From the NCBI GenBank assembly GCA_033085395.1, contig JANQBS010000030.1, forward strand, positions 186,001 to 250,000: a DNA stretch of 64,000 nt, written 5' to 3'. This DNA comes from Xanthoparmelia taractica. Taxonomy: Eukaryota > Ascomycota > Lecanoromycetes > Lecanorales > Parmeliaceae. Below are positions 26,640 to 37,636 of this stretch, in pieces (position 1 is the stretch's first letter; each line of letters starts with the position of its first letter). The translations under genes and the position numbers were made by a program. Under the pieces are notes generated by a model. It ran no database searches. It saw nothing but the letters and a program-made list of their open reading frames with translations, and had not been told where the DNA came from.

Positions 26640-27589
26640 TCACATCCTCCCAGCCACAACATCGTCCACCAAGTCAAAAGGATCGGAACCAGCCCTCCTC
26701 ATGAGTCCCATTTCCCCTTCGCTCCTCTTCACGACCTTCTTCACCAGCGTTCCTACTTCTAATTCTCTGGTACTCAAAAACGGCATTCCACCCTGCAGAC
26801 GGTAATAGTTTCTCTTATGCTTGATCTTACCTTGGGTGCCATTCGGTGCCAGATTGTTTCCCAAGTACTGCATTCCGTCGTTGGTGCAATCGGGGGGGTA
26901 ATCGCAGTACTTGACTGCTGGGTCTCCTGGGTTGCCGAAGCCAACAATGAATTCCCCTGGTGCATTGTTCAGAGAACCTTTGTAAAAGTTCTTAAGGGTT
27001 GCCCCCTGACCTGATAGGAAGAAGGTTGGGGTTAGTAAAATATCATGTGGAAAAGACTGCGAACGCAACATTAGGATTTGGGGCAGAGATAGTCAAATAG
27101 GGGGAAGAGGACGGTGCAAGATTAGCACTTCTGGACAGAAAAGAGTTTGGTTGATTGGATAAACAGGTGGTGAGGCCGTGAATGGTTGGTACAGTAGAAG
27201 AGGCTTTGCAAACAGGGTTTGAACTTACTATTGTTCTCACTGGCCGGTACGCATCGCGTTACCTGCTGAACGTCATCCGCATTTGAAGTGCTTGCAAAGG
27301 GATATTCGTCGCAAGAGCCGTTAGGATTGCCGCCGCTGCACCGGTTCGGGTTGGGTTTGCAGCCAGCTTTTGTGCGACGCTGATTTTTCTTATCTGTAGA
27401 TGGGTTGTCGAACTCGAGACTGACTTCGTAGTTTGAGCAGTAGGCGCCCCAACACATATTCGTGCAAACAGAGGGGGTCACCGAGCAGTCGAACACCACT
27501 TCGGGTATGTCTGCTTGAGCATACGTGTAGGAAACAAGAAGTGGAAGGGCAAGAGCAGAAGCGAGGAGGTAGGAATTCAGAGGCTGCAT
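26640..27589 (-). CDS. Secreted NucA/NucB-domain deoxyribonuclease-like protein
   Basis: Two exons, 27229-27589 and 27010-26640, joined across an intron with a GTAAGT donor, a TTACTAACC branch and a CAG acceptor. The split codon restores SENNSQGATLKNF; product 243 aa. Residues 1-24 form a signal peptide (hydrophobic LLASALALPLLVSYTYA). The diagnostic NucA/NucB block is CDEYPFAS at about 93-100, followed by RCVPASEN and QGATLKNFY; this family comprises secreted DNA-degrading enzymes known from Bacillus and found in many fungi. Eight or more cysteines in the N-terminal half suggest disulfides. It is the first gene outside the RIP-degraded block. The fungal family is largely uncharacterised, so nuclease activity is an inference from the domain. 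Confidence 0.85.
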
Positions 27590-28788
27590 GGTGAACTACT
27601 TCGGCTGGTATCTCTGACTGGGCGGATTTGGTAAATCGATGTTGTGGATGTCAAAGAGACTGTATCTTGCATTATAGGGATCAAGAGAGCGAGAGACGAC
27701 CGGCCTCCTTTTATATGATAGTACCATGCCACGATCAATATACTGGGATGTAGCATCTTGAACCTCGCCGCATGCATCTGAGTGAGCATGTGCGGAACAT
27801 TGGACATCAGGCTGCAAATCTCACGCAGCTGGAAAACACTGCTGTCAGACACTTCGGCTCTGACGGTCTAGGATTGCTGGAGTCCGTTTAGGCCCCCCAT
27901 CGTTGCACTGCCCAAAATATCTCTTGAGACATGATGGATCAAGGGATGGTGGAGTATCATGTGAAGTGGTGTGCTCGAATGCTGTGCCAGTAAGGCATGG
28001 TTTTTGTCCTCTGTCAATTTTAGAAGACTTTCTGTACCAACTTCGAGCTCTTACGCTCAAGGAGACACCGTCAGCCATGGAAACTGGACTACCATTGCCT
28101 CCATCCGTTCGATCAAGGATTACATTGGTGGCAGTAAAGTCTCAGCGGCTGCCGCACTGAAATTTGTTCTCATTTTGGGGGCTAAAGCACTCTGAGAGGA
28201 TGGAAGACATCAAAGGCACATTCTACCTCTATACATACCAACCACGATCACTGAGATCACCCCTCTTGAGAAATAATCTTAGAGGAGGTGTACAAAAGGC
28301 GCAGCTAGGGGAAATCCAGAATATCATGACCCTTCGGCAGCCTCGTAATTAATCGTGCCATGTCGTCGTCATAGAATATGTTGGGATGGACTAATCAGAT
28401 GTACCAAAAGTCTACGACCGGATGATGCGGCACGTCATAGCGATTCTGGGTATGGTAATGGAATTCCTGCCTCGCTGATGCTTAGTACTGGGGCGTCGGG
28501 TTTGATTCCTGGCGTGACATAAGGGTGGTGTCAGCGCCTGCGAGCAGGTGGCAACTGACGGCGATGATGTAGGAAACCCGCTCTGGACCTACCAACAGCA
28601 TCATTCGACTTAGCTTTCACAGCGGAGGGTAGGATTTGTTTCGGTCATAACTCCATCTCTACACTTCCAATTTCAGCTCTGCGGCGCCGAAAGACGACCT
28701 CGTGTAGTGGGGGGAATGAAGAGAGCGAGATGTCCTTCCTGACTGCATAAGCGGCATGAAACATGATTGCCTCAGATGCGTTGTGACC
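27590..28788. other. Intergenic DNA upstream of the nuclease-like gene
   Basis: No convincing gene. Short frames on both strands shadow one another, with no signal peptide, splice logic or family motif. Composition is balanced. It must contain the promoter of the minus-strand nuclease-like gene starting at 27,589. Confidence 0.5.
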
Positions 28789-29538
28789 AAGCCCCTTCGG
28801 GTTGGTTAGCGCTTACCTTACGGGCGTGCCCTAGAATGCGCACACCGTGTCAGAATGGTCCCAGTACCGTATATCAATAATAGCCGTAGCAGAACTGAAA
28901 TCCTATTAGCTAACAGTACTATTATGAATATATCAAGCGTACTAAGATCTCTTAATGTACGATAAAGATGCTAGTTTAGTTTCACTTTTTATATCGTATA
29001 GTTACTATTATCGTTACGAAATAATAGACGAAGTCCCGGTCTTAATATACGAGCTTAAATTATAATAATATTAATACTTGATAAATTGTAGTAATAGATT
29101 TTTCTATTGTAGCTGTGATAGAGTAGTAGAATCGTAGTATCGTAATTTGTCGATTCATTCGAATCGTAATTATTTTTAAAATTATAGAGAGATTTTCTAC
29201 TTTATATATCGTACTTTCGACTTGTTATAACTATTATTACGGCTAGCTAGAGTGCTAGAGATTTGAATTTTTTTTCTTCTAAAACTACGTGTTGATACGA
29301 TATTAGTACGGTATTAGTACGGTATTAAAAAAGTTAACATCGTAATAAAAAAAATTTACAATATTTTATCGAGTTTATCGTATCAAAATATCACCGTGGA
29401 GGCTTCGCCTATGTATACAACGGTGTTAAAATATTGTAATCGTACCCACGCCCTCGTATGGTACTAGTACTATTCTGACACGGTGTGCGCATTCCAGGGC
29501 ACGCCCATAATTGAACGAGCGCTAACCACAGGGGCTTA
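28789..29538. mobile_element. TIR DNA element with a RIP-degraded core (about 750 bp)
   Basis: The two ends are imperfect inverted repeats of about 80 bp. The best block is GGGCGTGCCCTAGAATGCGC followed by ACACCGTGTCAGAAT at the left (28,823-28,857) and its reverse complement with few changes at the right (29,475-29,511). Outer blocks GGTTAGCGCT and AGCCCCT are also inverted. The middle (about 28,880-29,350) is AT-rich with RIP-like composition and no ORF, while the ends keep normal composition. I see no clear target duplication, so the superfamily is undecided. It is a non-autonomous element or a decayed copy. Confidence 0.75.
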
Positions 29539-30184
29539 GCGGTGGCAGGGCTGAGGGATTGAGGCAACGGCATGACTGCATCTTTGCAACATACCTATCG
29601 AACGATGTGGCACGCTGCTATCAAACGAACGAATATTGTTCCCGTGTGTGCCAGACCAGGGATCAAAGTCTCTTATGCCGCAGATTGAGCACACCTTCAG
29701 GCAGTAATCAATGCCTGCATATGAGCATACCACACCAATACCGCTGATACATACGGCTGAGTTCGTGTAGTCTAGTGGACTCGACCGAGGCTGATGTAGA
29801 TCATCCCCGAAATATCATCATCGGGGCCTACACTGCCCCATCCTTGTTACAATTACATCGTGAGGCATAGCTTCGATCCCTCTCCGACAAGTCGATTGAA
29901 CTAAAATCTTACAGCTCATTTCAACCATCAACGTGTCTTTCCAAATCCAAGTAAGACAATCCTCCAATTCAGCCCGATTCGAGATTTGATTTCAAAACTT
30001 CGTCAGCCTCATCTCTACGTCCCCCAGATCTAAATTCGATTACCTGGCCTCAGTACCCACTTATATCTCTTCTCTCAGGCTATCTTTACCTTCTAGACCT
30101 GAAGACATACGCTGAAGAGAGAAAACCTCAGCAAAGACTGACTCTGCAAATGTTCATCTTGACGTCTCCTTGAAAACTGTGACA
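29539..30184. other. Intergenic DNA and promoter of the plus-strand gene at 30185
   Basis: Balanced composition with C/T-rich stretches in the 250 bp before the ATG, typical of fungal promoters and 5' leaders. No RNA gene or ORF with support. Confidence 0.5.
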
Positions 30185-30988
30185 ATGGAGCCTAAGCCTG
30201 GTGACTTCTGTGTCTATGCTGCAACCTCACACGCAGATCTTCCCACACTCATTACCGCTCTCAATCGCGGCCAATTTGGAAATCCACCCTCCCACACGCT
30301 ATGGTCACCTCCTCAGAACCCTCCACCACCCGACTCCTCCACTGGATTTGCCCTCGTCGCTCACCATCGTCAGCACCACGGGATTCTCGACGAGGACTAC
30401 TACGTCATTTGTGACAGTAACGACTGGGCTTCTGATAGTGGGACGATTCTGGCTGTCAGCCTCGATTTTGGTGGTTATGTAGATGCAGTCAGAATGCAAG
30501 TTGGCGTTGCGGGTGACTCGATCCCAAGCATGAGTATTGGGAATACCGATTGGGAAGAGAGTCTCGAGGGAGAGAGATGGCCGAAAGAGAGGTTTGCCGT
30601 GTACATCATTGCCAAAGACGGGAATGTTGACGGTGATGCACTTGTCAAAGCGCTCAATGCCGGTCTGGCTGGCCGCAAGGCCTGGACGGCAGGCGGTGGC
30701 GTCTGTAAAGATGCTACCGCGCTGCTGCCTGAAGGAGGGGAGGACTTTGATATTGGGGCTGTTGCAAGACTACATAGGAGTGTTGCCGAAAAAGAGCTAT
30801 ATGACCCAAATCTCTTCATCGTGGCTGAGCAAGCCGATTGGGAGAGTGTCGGTGTCAGTCTTATAAGAATCGGTAGCCAGGGAAAACTTGACGTGAGCAA
30901 CAAGCCGGCGGAGTACGCGGCGGAGATTCTAACGTGGGTGGATCAAGGCTTTTGCACTTGGGTGGAGGGAAAGGCTTGGAGCAAATGA
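30185..30988 (+). CDS. Hypothetical protein with two copies of an unknown domain
   Basis: Single exon, 267 aa from the ATG at 30185; an upstream in-frame TTG is ignored. I do not recognise the family. The protein is an internal duplication. Residues about 8-105 (GDFCVYAATSH, LPTLITALNRG, DYYVICDSNDWASD, ILAVSLDFG) align in order with about 135-240 (RFAVYIIAKDG, ALVKALNAGL, NLFIVAEQADWESV, GVSLIRIG). Each repeat begins with a VY-containing strand, then a helix with ALN, then a strand ending in an acidic-D-W motif. There is no signal peptide or membrane segment, and the composition is acidic. It is probably a small cytosolic alpha/beta protein; no function can be assigned. Confidence 0.8.
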   Translation: MEPKPGDFCVYAATSHADLPTLITALNRGQFGNPPSHTLWSPPQNPPPPDSSTGFALVAHHRQHHGILDEDYYVICDSNDWASDSGTILAVSLDFGGYVDAVRMQVGVAGDSIPSMSIGNTDWEESLEGERWPKERFAVYIIAKDGNVDGDALVKALNAGLAGRKAWTAGGGVCKDATALLPEGGEDFDIGAVARLHRSVAEKELYDPNLFIVAEQADWESVGVSLIRIGSQGKLDVSNKPAEYAAEILTWVDQGFCTWVEGKAWSK

Positions 30989-31439
30989 GCGAGTATCTCA
31001 TGAATTACACCCGGGAGCTGTATTCGATAAGCTGGCATCATGTTACAAATGGCTCTGATAACTCTTAGCTGGTTCGGTTAGCAAGGGGTCCAAGCTCTCA
31101 ATATCGATGTCGCCAGCTTACGGGATAGACTCTTAGCAACCTAGCAACTGTGCCATAAGCTGGCATTGTAAGAAAAATTGCTCTTTTGACTGCAAAATCG
31201 GACTTTGTAGAAGGCGCTCAAGCTCCTGATGCGAAGTTTTGCCGACTTAAGGGATAGCAAGAAGGGTTAAAGCATCATGAGGAGAATCTAGAAAACCCCA
31301 GGATTTACCATTGTCCACTGCAGTGAATGGTATTAGCATGGAGAACGCCCACCTCACGCCCCAGGGAGCCAGCGAATTCTCACGGAGTTATCGCCTGAGG
31401 CCTCGGGGTCCTTTCGTAGTACGATAGGCTCCGATGTAG
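30989..31439. other. Intergenic DNA
   Basis: No gene seen. It contains the 3' flank of the gene ending at 30,988 and sequence upstream of an F-box-type remnant. Confidence 0.5.
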
Positions 31440-31988
31440 CCGCCTGCATGCACTACCAGTGTTAGATTGGAGATTAGTGTGGTCTCATATGAAGGATTGA
31501 TCGATTGCTTATTGACCCGTGCAACCATGTTGGAGTCCTTGGACTTGAAGTGTGTCGGTGGTGAACCGCACCAATCACATCTAAGACTATCACAAGTGAT
31601 CCAAGATTTCAGATGGCCACAACTGAAGCATTTTGGCCTTGAAGGCTTCGTGATGCACACCGACGCCGAGCTGATCGCATTCTTTGACCGTCGTCAAGGA
31701 ACAATAGACAGCGTGACCCTGAGGTCTATGTTCCTGCATCAAAAGGACTCTGGCTCTACATACCATTCTCGTTGTGAAACTTGGAAGCACTTCTTCGGCC
31801 AATTGAGAAATCGGTCGATCAACTTCCAGAGCCTATATGTGGCCCGGATACATGACTTCTATAATTGTGTAGGCTACTATCCGGACAATGCCGTTCGCGT
31901 AAATGGTGGAGAAGAACTTTTACGGTATCTGCATGACGGGGGTCCAAACCCTCTCGTGTCCGAGCTGGTCAGCTACGACAGCGAGTAA
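31440..31988 (+). pseudogene. F-box-protein-type C-terminal remnant
   Basis: An open frame from a stop at 31,437 to the TAA at 31,986-31,988. Its first ATG is internal, at 31,527, and the protein looks like the C-terminal part of a fungal F-box/leucine-rich-type protein. It has LESLDLKCVGG, then WPQLKHFGLEGFVMHTDAEL, then a TIDSVTLRSMFL block and a conserved-looking W-H-FFGQLRN segment. No F-box or 5' exons are visible upstream before the stop. It could be a truncated gene, or a gene whose 5' exons I cannot detect. Confidence 0.5.
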
Positions 31989-32945
31989 TGATAGTATTGT
32001 TGAGACGGACTGCTGGAGCTTTTGTCCCCTACTGATCGGATGGGTGAGATGGCTTGAGAAGAGATCAAGGACTAACGATGGACCAAAGGGAGCATGCATG
32101 ATGTCAAAATGCCTTGCTAGAGAATTTTTACATGTGTAACAACAACTGTACATACCTTTTATTCATATCCTTGGATTGATATATCAAACGGCCTCTATCT
32201 CGATTACCTTTTGATTAATCTTGCCTCCTACACACATAACTTAGCCTGGACTTACTACTGGTGACGGCTTGCAATAAAGACGTAAAGCATAGTGATCCGT
32301 CGTCATTTTAGTACTCGGACAGTGAATGTCTGATTACCTGTGCATTCCGAGCCTTCAAAATTAGTAATGCTTCCTCCAAATAATGTTGCTCTCGAAGGAG
32401 AATCTGTATAACGAAGCTTCTAGCTGCCAGAAATTCATGTATGCTTGAGCTCAAGGATCGCGAATTGGAGAGGCTCATGTGTCGGAGACGGGAGTGATCC
32501 AAATAATTTTTTGCTTTGGTTTGAAGCCTTTGGGCCATACGCTATTCCCTCCTGATAATCATGTCATGGTATTTGGATTGGAGAAAAGGGTCGAATATCT
32601 GTGGATTATATTACTTACTAAGAAATTTTTCTATTCTCTGCTGCTTATGTCATGGAGACCTAATTGTGGCAGTAAAAGGAATCCTTATAGGTTCGCTGTC
32701 GCTGGATTGAAGAATTGGATGAGAGCATAGCTGATTTCCTTGTTTTTTTTTCTTTTCTTATCTGTGTTCGTTTTGCCTTTTTCATATCTAGTATATATTA
32801 CTCATAACTGCCACCACTATGAAAGCAGTACAGTCGTGAAATGAAAACAAAGGGTTGATTATATCATAACCTCGCTGAATGCGAAAGATCCAAACAAGCG
32901 ATTACTGCCAAGATGGATCTTCGTTCAAAAACAAATGTGCCCTGA
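31989..32945. other. Intergenic DNA between convergent genes
   Basis: Slightly AT-rich, with short frames only. A minus-strand 76-codon frame (32,308-32,538) has no supporting features. Likely 3' flanks of the flanking genes. Confidence 0.5.
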
Positions 32946-35113
32946 TTACACAGGCATATTCCTCGCATGCGACCTCAACTGCTCCAACAAGGCCTCTTCA
33001 CCCTTGTCTGCCGGCTTCGTGACTCCGATGAATGGCCTTTCGTTGGCCTCGCACATTGTACCCTCAGAAGGTAGTTCTCCAGTCTGCATATACTTCCGGA
33101 TGTGCCGCGCCATGCACAGATTAGGCGAGCTGATCATGCAGTGACCTTCGGAATCCGATGCTAAAACGACGGAGCCGGGCCAGCGGGAAGCCATGGCGTG
33201 GGCACTGTATGTTGCGTCAGTATCCGGTTGTTTAGTGGTGCGAAGGATGGGGTTTAGAGAGAAACTTACTTTCGAAGCGGTGTAACAGGGTCAAAACGAC
33301 TTCCTAGGATGAGCATCGGCTCTGACGTGTGCCCGGTGAATGGTCCCGGGACTCGCCATTTCGGTTTGACATTATAATCCACGCACTCCAGCCGGATATG
33401 AGCCCATGAGTCGCCGAACCAACGACTCTGTCGCCTCAGTTCGTCGGCATAAGCTTTGAAATCTGTTTTGCTCATGCCGTATGTTCTAAAGTCACTGTCG
33501 GTACACAAGATCGCTGCCGATGTTTCAGAACCTGGGACCCGGCACCGGGGCGCATATGGCGGGGCATCGAGACATTCTTTGCTGGGTGTAGAGATATGTT
33601 GGTCTGCTTGTTTGGCTATGGCTAAGGATGTGCCGTTCCGACGCGAGAGATCGTGGAGCAGTCTTGCCAGATTAGGGAAGAACTGTACGGGGCCGTAGAG
33701 GGCTTGGCGGATCACCAACATGATGTCAGAGTAGGTAATAAGATCTGGCGCCATAGAGCCAGTGGCAGGAACGCCTATGGGATTCTTATACAGGGAGTTC
33801 ACTGTGTCTTCGAATTTGTTGCTGATAGCTTGCCCGCCACCTTCAGTGTACAAGGCACACTTTTCTGGACCAGCGTTGTCACAGTACTCGCCAAATTTCA
33901 CAAACGATTTGGTCTGTGTCCTGAAGGTTGGTAAGCCATTCGCCACGAGCGAAATCTTCTGCGTCTGCAACACCGTCGATGATAGCGCGTTCGATTCGAT
34001 GAGGTTGCATGGTTGCGAAGTTGGCACCGAGCACCGTGCCATAAGACAGACCCCAGTATAGGAGTTTCTCTTCTCCAATTTGCCATTTCGTTCTTCCTCT
34101 CACGGTATTAGCGTAATTTGTGCTTGACTTGCCCATGCTGGCTGTGGCTTGCTTCTCCCGCCACTGTCCGTGACGCTCGATAACTTCGACCATGTCTGCA
34201 ACCACCGGGGAGGTGTTCATGTGATATGCCAACTCGTCTTCGACATTTTCACCACTGGCAGTACGCTTGGAGCAACCTTCGCTGAGTGCTTTTTTCCTCT
34301 CGAAAACGGTGTCAAAGATGTCGCTGGAACTGCCAATCATGCCCTGAGCATCCGACTGAAGAGTCCAGATATCCCTCGAAGCCGCAGTCGGAAAGCATGA
34401 GTGACGCGGCGTCGTGTTATTGACACCACGAGGGTCCATACCGAGGATGTCATAGTACTTTGGAGAATTATGGATATCAACGTCATCGATTGCAGGGTCA
34501 GCATTGGAATCTACGATCATCTGATATATTTTCCCGTGTTTTATGATGAAGTCGACACCTGATGAGCCGGGACCACCAATCTGAACCCATAGAAGTCCGC
34601 CGTATCTGGGATCTGTGACGGGCACTTTTGCTGGCAATTTGATTACAGCAAGCCCAACGCGAGGATTGCTTGGTTCGGTGTTGTTCCAGTCCAGAGGTAC
34701 ATCGAGTCGGGCACATTGGAAATCACCGAAGCAGTCGTGATATTCAAGTTCTCTATTGGGGGTGATCTCGAAGGGAATTCAGCCGCCGCTATTCGACATT
34801 GATTCACAACCTAGTGGTGTTTCGAAACTCTCACTTGCAAAACATGGGTACTATCACGAAAGGAATGAGCGCAATCGCTTACTTTACTCCATGGCTCAGC
34901 CAAAGTTGAGCTGCACGGCTTCATGATATCTCCGCTACTGGTGCTCTTTACGTAGTCCAACATGCTTTTACCCGTCCAGCCACTCGAGCATTGATTCGCT
35001 GTCCAAATGCCAATAGCAAGTAGGCCCGCACCAGCAAGAATCTTTTGACGCCATTGAGGCGTACTCCATTTCGGAGTCTCAGCTAAAGATGTTCCGGCTT
35101 TCTCAGGAGACAT
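32946..35113 (-). CDS. S33/TAP-like alpha/beta-hydrolase peptidase, one-base frameshift
   Basis: Exons 34883-35113, 33270-34766 and 32946-33204. The introns have GTAAGC and GTAAGT donors and AG acceptors, and frame is kept at both junctions. Residues about 24-39 form one hydrophobic anchor after a short N-terminus, so this is a probable type II membrane or secreted hydrolase. Catalytic features: GGPGSSG oxyanion region (about 141-147), GLSYGTVLG nucleophile elbow (Ser about 318), SRFDPVTPL (Asp) and DSEGHCM (His) in the TAP-like C-terminal domain. Near 33,905-33,912 the frame changes by one base: upstream reads GEWLTNLQDTD, and the continuation FVKFGEYCDNAGPEKC lies in the neighbouring frame. 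Apart from that, about 661 codons are preserved. It is either a sequencing error or a recent inactivating mutation. The family removes N-terminal peptides; the substrate is unknown. Confidence 0.8.
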
Positions 35114-35686
35114 ATTCTTCCGGATAACTGCATCTCAGTAAACAGCTCCTCTTTGCCTATGGTGATGATTGAAATGCGTAATCTGTCTTTCATAGTAGGG
35201 ACGTTTCGGTGATGAGTATATGAGCTGCGGTTTTCGAAGGTAAAAAATACACATACGCAATTGGAAAGCTGCACAGGTTGTTGTAGTTTAGATGCCGGAC
35301 GCTGGGGATAAGGAATCTATTCAGAGCTGTTTATAGGGTTAAGCAGGCATCAATGAAGAAATCTGAAGAAGACAACAAAACCGCATGGGCAGGACTTCAC
35401 TTCCTACAGAAGAAATCCCACATTCGATGCTGTTGGGTAAGGTACGGAGTAGAAGTAATCTGAATGAGGAGCCTTCGGCACTTAAACGTGCCAAGACGGT
35501 TACCATCGGTTCGGAAGTGCCCCTGTAACCAGACTAGGCTACTACTAGCATTAAATTACCAGTAATGTCTCCTAGCACGCGGTACTTTTACGTATCGATC
35601 TCCACCTGCCTTACTTCGTACTCCGTACAATCTTGAGATCGACCGGGTAATATATTAGCCGCTAGTGTTTCGAACATTTAATCTCG
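35114..35686. promoter_or_regulatory. Divergent promoter region of the S33 peptidase and the M18 fusion gene
   Basis: 573 bp between the minus-strand ATG (35,113) and the plus-strand ATG (35,687). No ORF of note and no motif I can name confidently. Confidence 0.45.
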
Positions 35687-37636
35687 ATGTCAATCACAAC
35701 CAATGATCATCTGCTGCATTTCATAGCGCCATCATCACAGCATTCTCTAACTCTTTGGCCTCGACGGTACACAATGACTCGATCACGCCGTAATCAATTG
35801 CCTATACGGATGCCTATCGACCAGAATCAACTAAGCGTACATCTAAACGTTCAAAAAGAGAAGCCAGAACCGAAAGAGAAGGAGCCTGGATATCTTACCA
35901 AGACACCCTGGACGCTGAAGGGCCCCTCACCAAAACCATGCAGAGAATGCCACAGCGTGGGGATATCCTGTGCAGTAACCGGAAGGAGTGAACAGTGCTC
36001 TCGTTGCGCGTCTTTGGGATACCTTTGTCATTCAACGGACGGCGACGCCTGGAATGCTGCCATCTCGGATCTGATTGTAAAGATTCGGCATGCTACCACG
36101 ATGTGCGCTACAATGGCCGATGATCGGAACGTTACTCTCCAACCCAACCGTAAAGAGAAAGTGCCTCCGGTCGACGTTGATTCGTACACGCAGCCTTTCC
36201 TCTCTTTTATTACCGAGAACCCCACCACGTTCCACGCAGTCGAGACTGTACGTAAGAGGCTCGAATCACACGGCTTTACGAATTTGTCGGAACGCGACTC
36301 ATGGAAAGGCAAGCTTTCAAGAGGTGGTAAATACTGCTTCACACGAAATGGTTCCAGTGTGATTGCCTTCGTCGTTGGTAACAACTACGAGTCAGGAAAC
36401 GGAGCAAGTGTCATCGCCAGTCATATCGATGCCCTTACTGCACGGGCGAAGCCTATTCCGACGCTTTCCACCAAGGCAGGCTATCTCCAGCTTGGTGTCG
36501 CGCCTTACGCAGGAGCGTTGAACAATACCTGGTGGGATAGGGACTTAGGCATTGGAGGAAGAGTATTAGTGAAGGACAGTACCACTGCGAAGATAGAGAC
36601 GAAACTAGTCAAACTGGGATGGCCTATTGCCCGGATACCGACGTTGGCGCCTCACTTTGGTGCTGCTGCGGATCTCTCGCATCCCAACAAAGAGACCGAG
36701 ATGGTTCCTATAATTGGCTTGGACGACGCAAACCCCGAGGATACGACGTCGGCCCAGCAACAGAATCTCAAAGTCCTAGGCGGTGCTGGGGCATTTACGG
36801 CTACACAGCCACAGCGGTTGGTAAAGGCAATAGCAGGAGAGATGGATATCCAAGACTGTAAGCGTCGTAATCTTCCATGCTAATCTAATCGCTAACATCT
36901 CCCAGATAGCAGCATCATAAATTGGGAGCTGGAGCTTTTCGACACTCAACCGGCCCAGCTCGGCGGCCTAGACAAAGAATTTATCTTTGCGGGTCGCGTA
37001 GACGATAAGCTCTGCTCCTTCGCCGCTATCGAAGCATTGATTGCTTCTAGCCTTGAAGAAACAGACTTCAGCACCATCAAAATAGTCGGATGCTTTGACG
37101 ATGAGGAGATTGGCTCTCTCCTTCGGCAAGGCGCCCATAGCAACCTTCTCCCAAGCGCCCTGGAGCGCATCTGTGAAGCCTTCTCCGAAAACGGCTGTGG
37201 CGTGAACTGCTTCTCCCGGATGTACGCAAATAGCTTCATGATCTCTGCCGATGTTTCGCATGCCGTCAATCCCAATTTTATGGGCGTTTACCTGGAAAAT
37301 CACGCGCCAAGGCTCAATACCGGCATAGCTGTTCAAGCCGACCCCAACGGGCACACCACTACCGATAGCATCAGCACTGCATTCCTGCAACGTGTGGCAG
37401 ACAAATGTGATGCGAAACTGCAGGTATTCCAGATTAGAAACGATTCCCGATCAGGAGGAACGGTAGGGCCAATGCTGTCGAGCGCAATGGGCATGAGGGC
37501 GATTGATGCAGGGCTTCCGCAGCTGAGTATGCACAGCATTCGGGCGACGATCGGCAGCAAGGATCCGGGATTAGGGGTGCAGCTATTCAAAGGCTTCTTT
37601 GACCACTTCGAGGAGGTAGATGCGGAGTTTAGATAA
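35687..37636 (+). CDS. M18 aspartyl aminopeptidase with N-terminal Zn2Cys6-like cluster
   Basis: Exons 35687-36857 and 36906-37636; the 48-nt intron has a GTAAGC donor, GCTAAC branch and CAG acceptor. Product 633 aa. Residues 165-633 are an M18 metallopeptidase, which removes N-terminal Asp/Glu. All five zinc-ligand positions are present: His246 (SHIDA), Asp423 (GRVDD), Glu457/458 (FDDEEIGS), Asp506 (SADVSHA), His600 (MHSIR). Ahead of this, residues 85-114 contain six cysteines spaced C-x2-C-x6-C-x8-C-x2-C-x6-C, as in Zn2Cys6 clusters, though without the usual run of basic residues. A basic, proline-rich stretch (30-70) precedes it. The frame is open throughout, and ordinary M18 enzymes lack this extension. 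Translation could also begin at the internal ATG at residue 143 (MADDRN), giving a standard-length enzyme. Confidence 0.88.

Noticed and set aside
29765..29850. A tRNA-like start (GTTCGTGTAGTCTAGTGG)
   Set aside because: No matching acceptor stem, anticodon arm or T-loop GGTTCGA consensus follows; only the first 18 bases resemble a tRNA.
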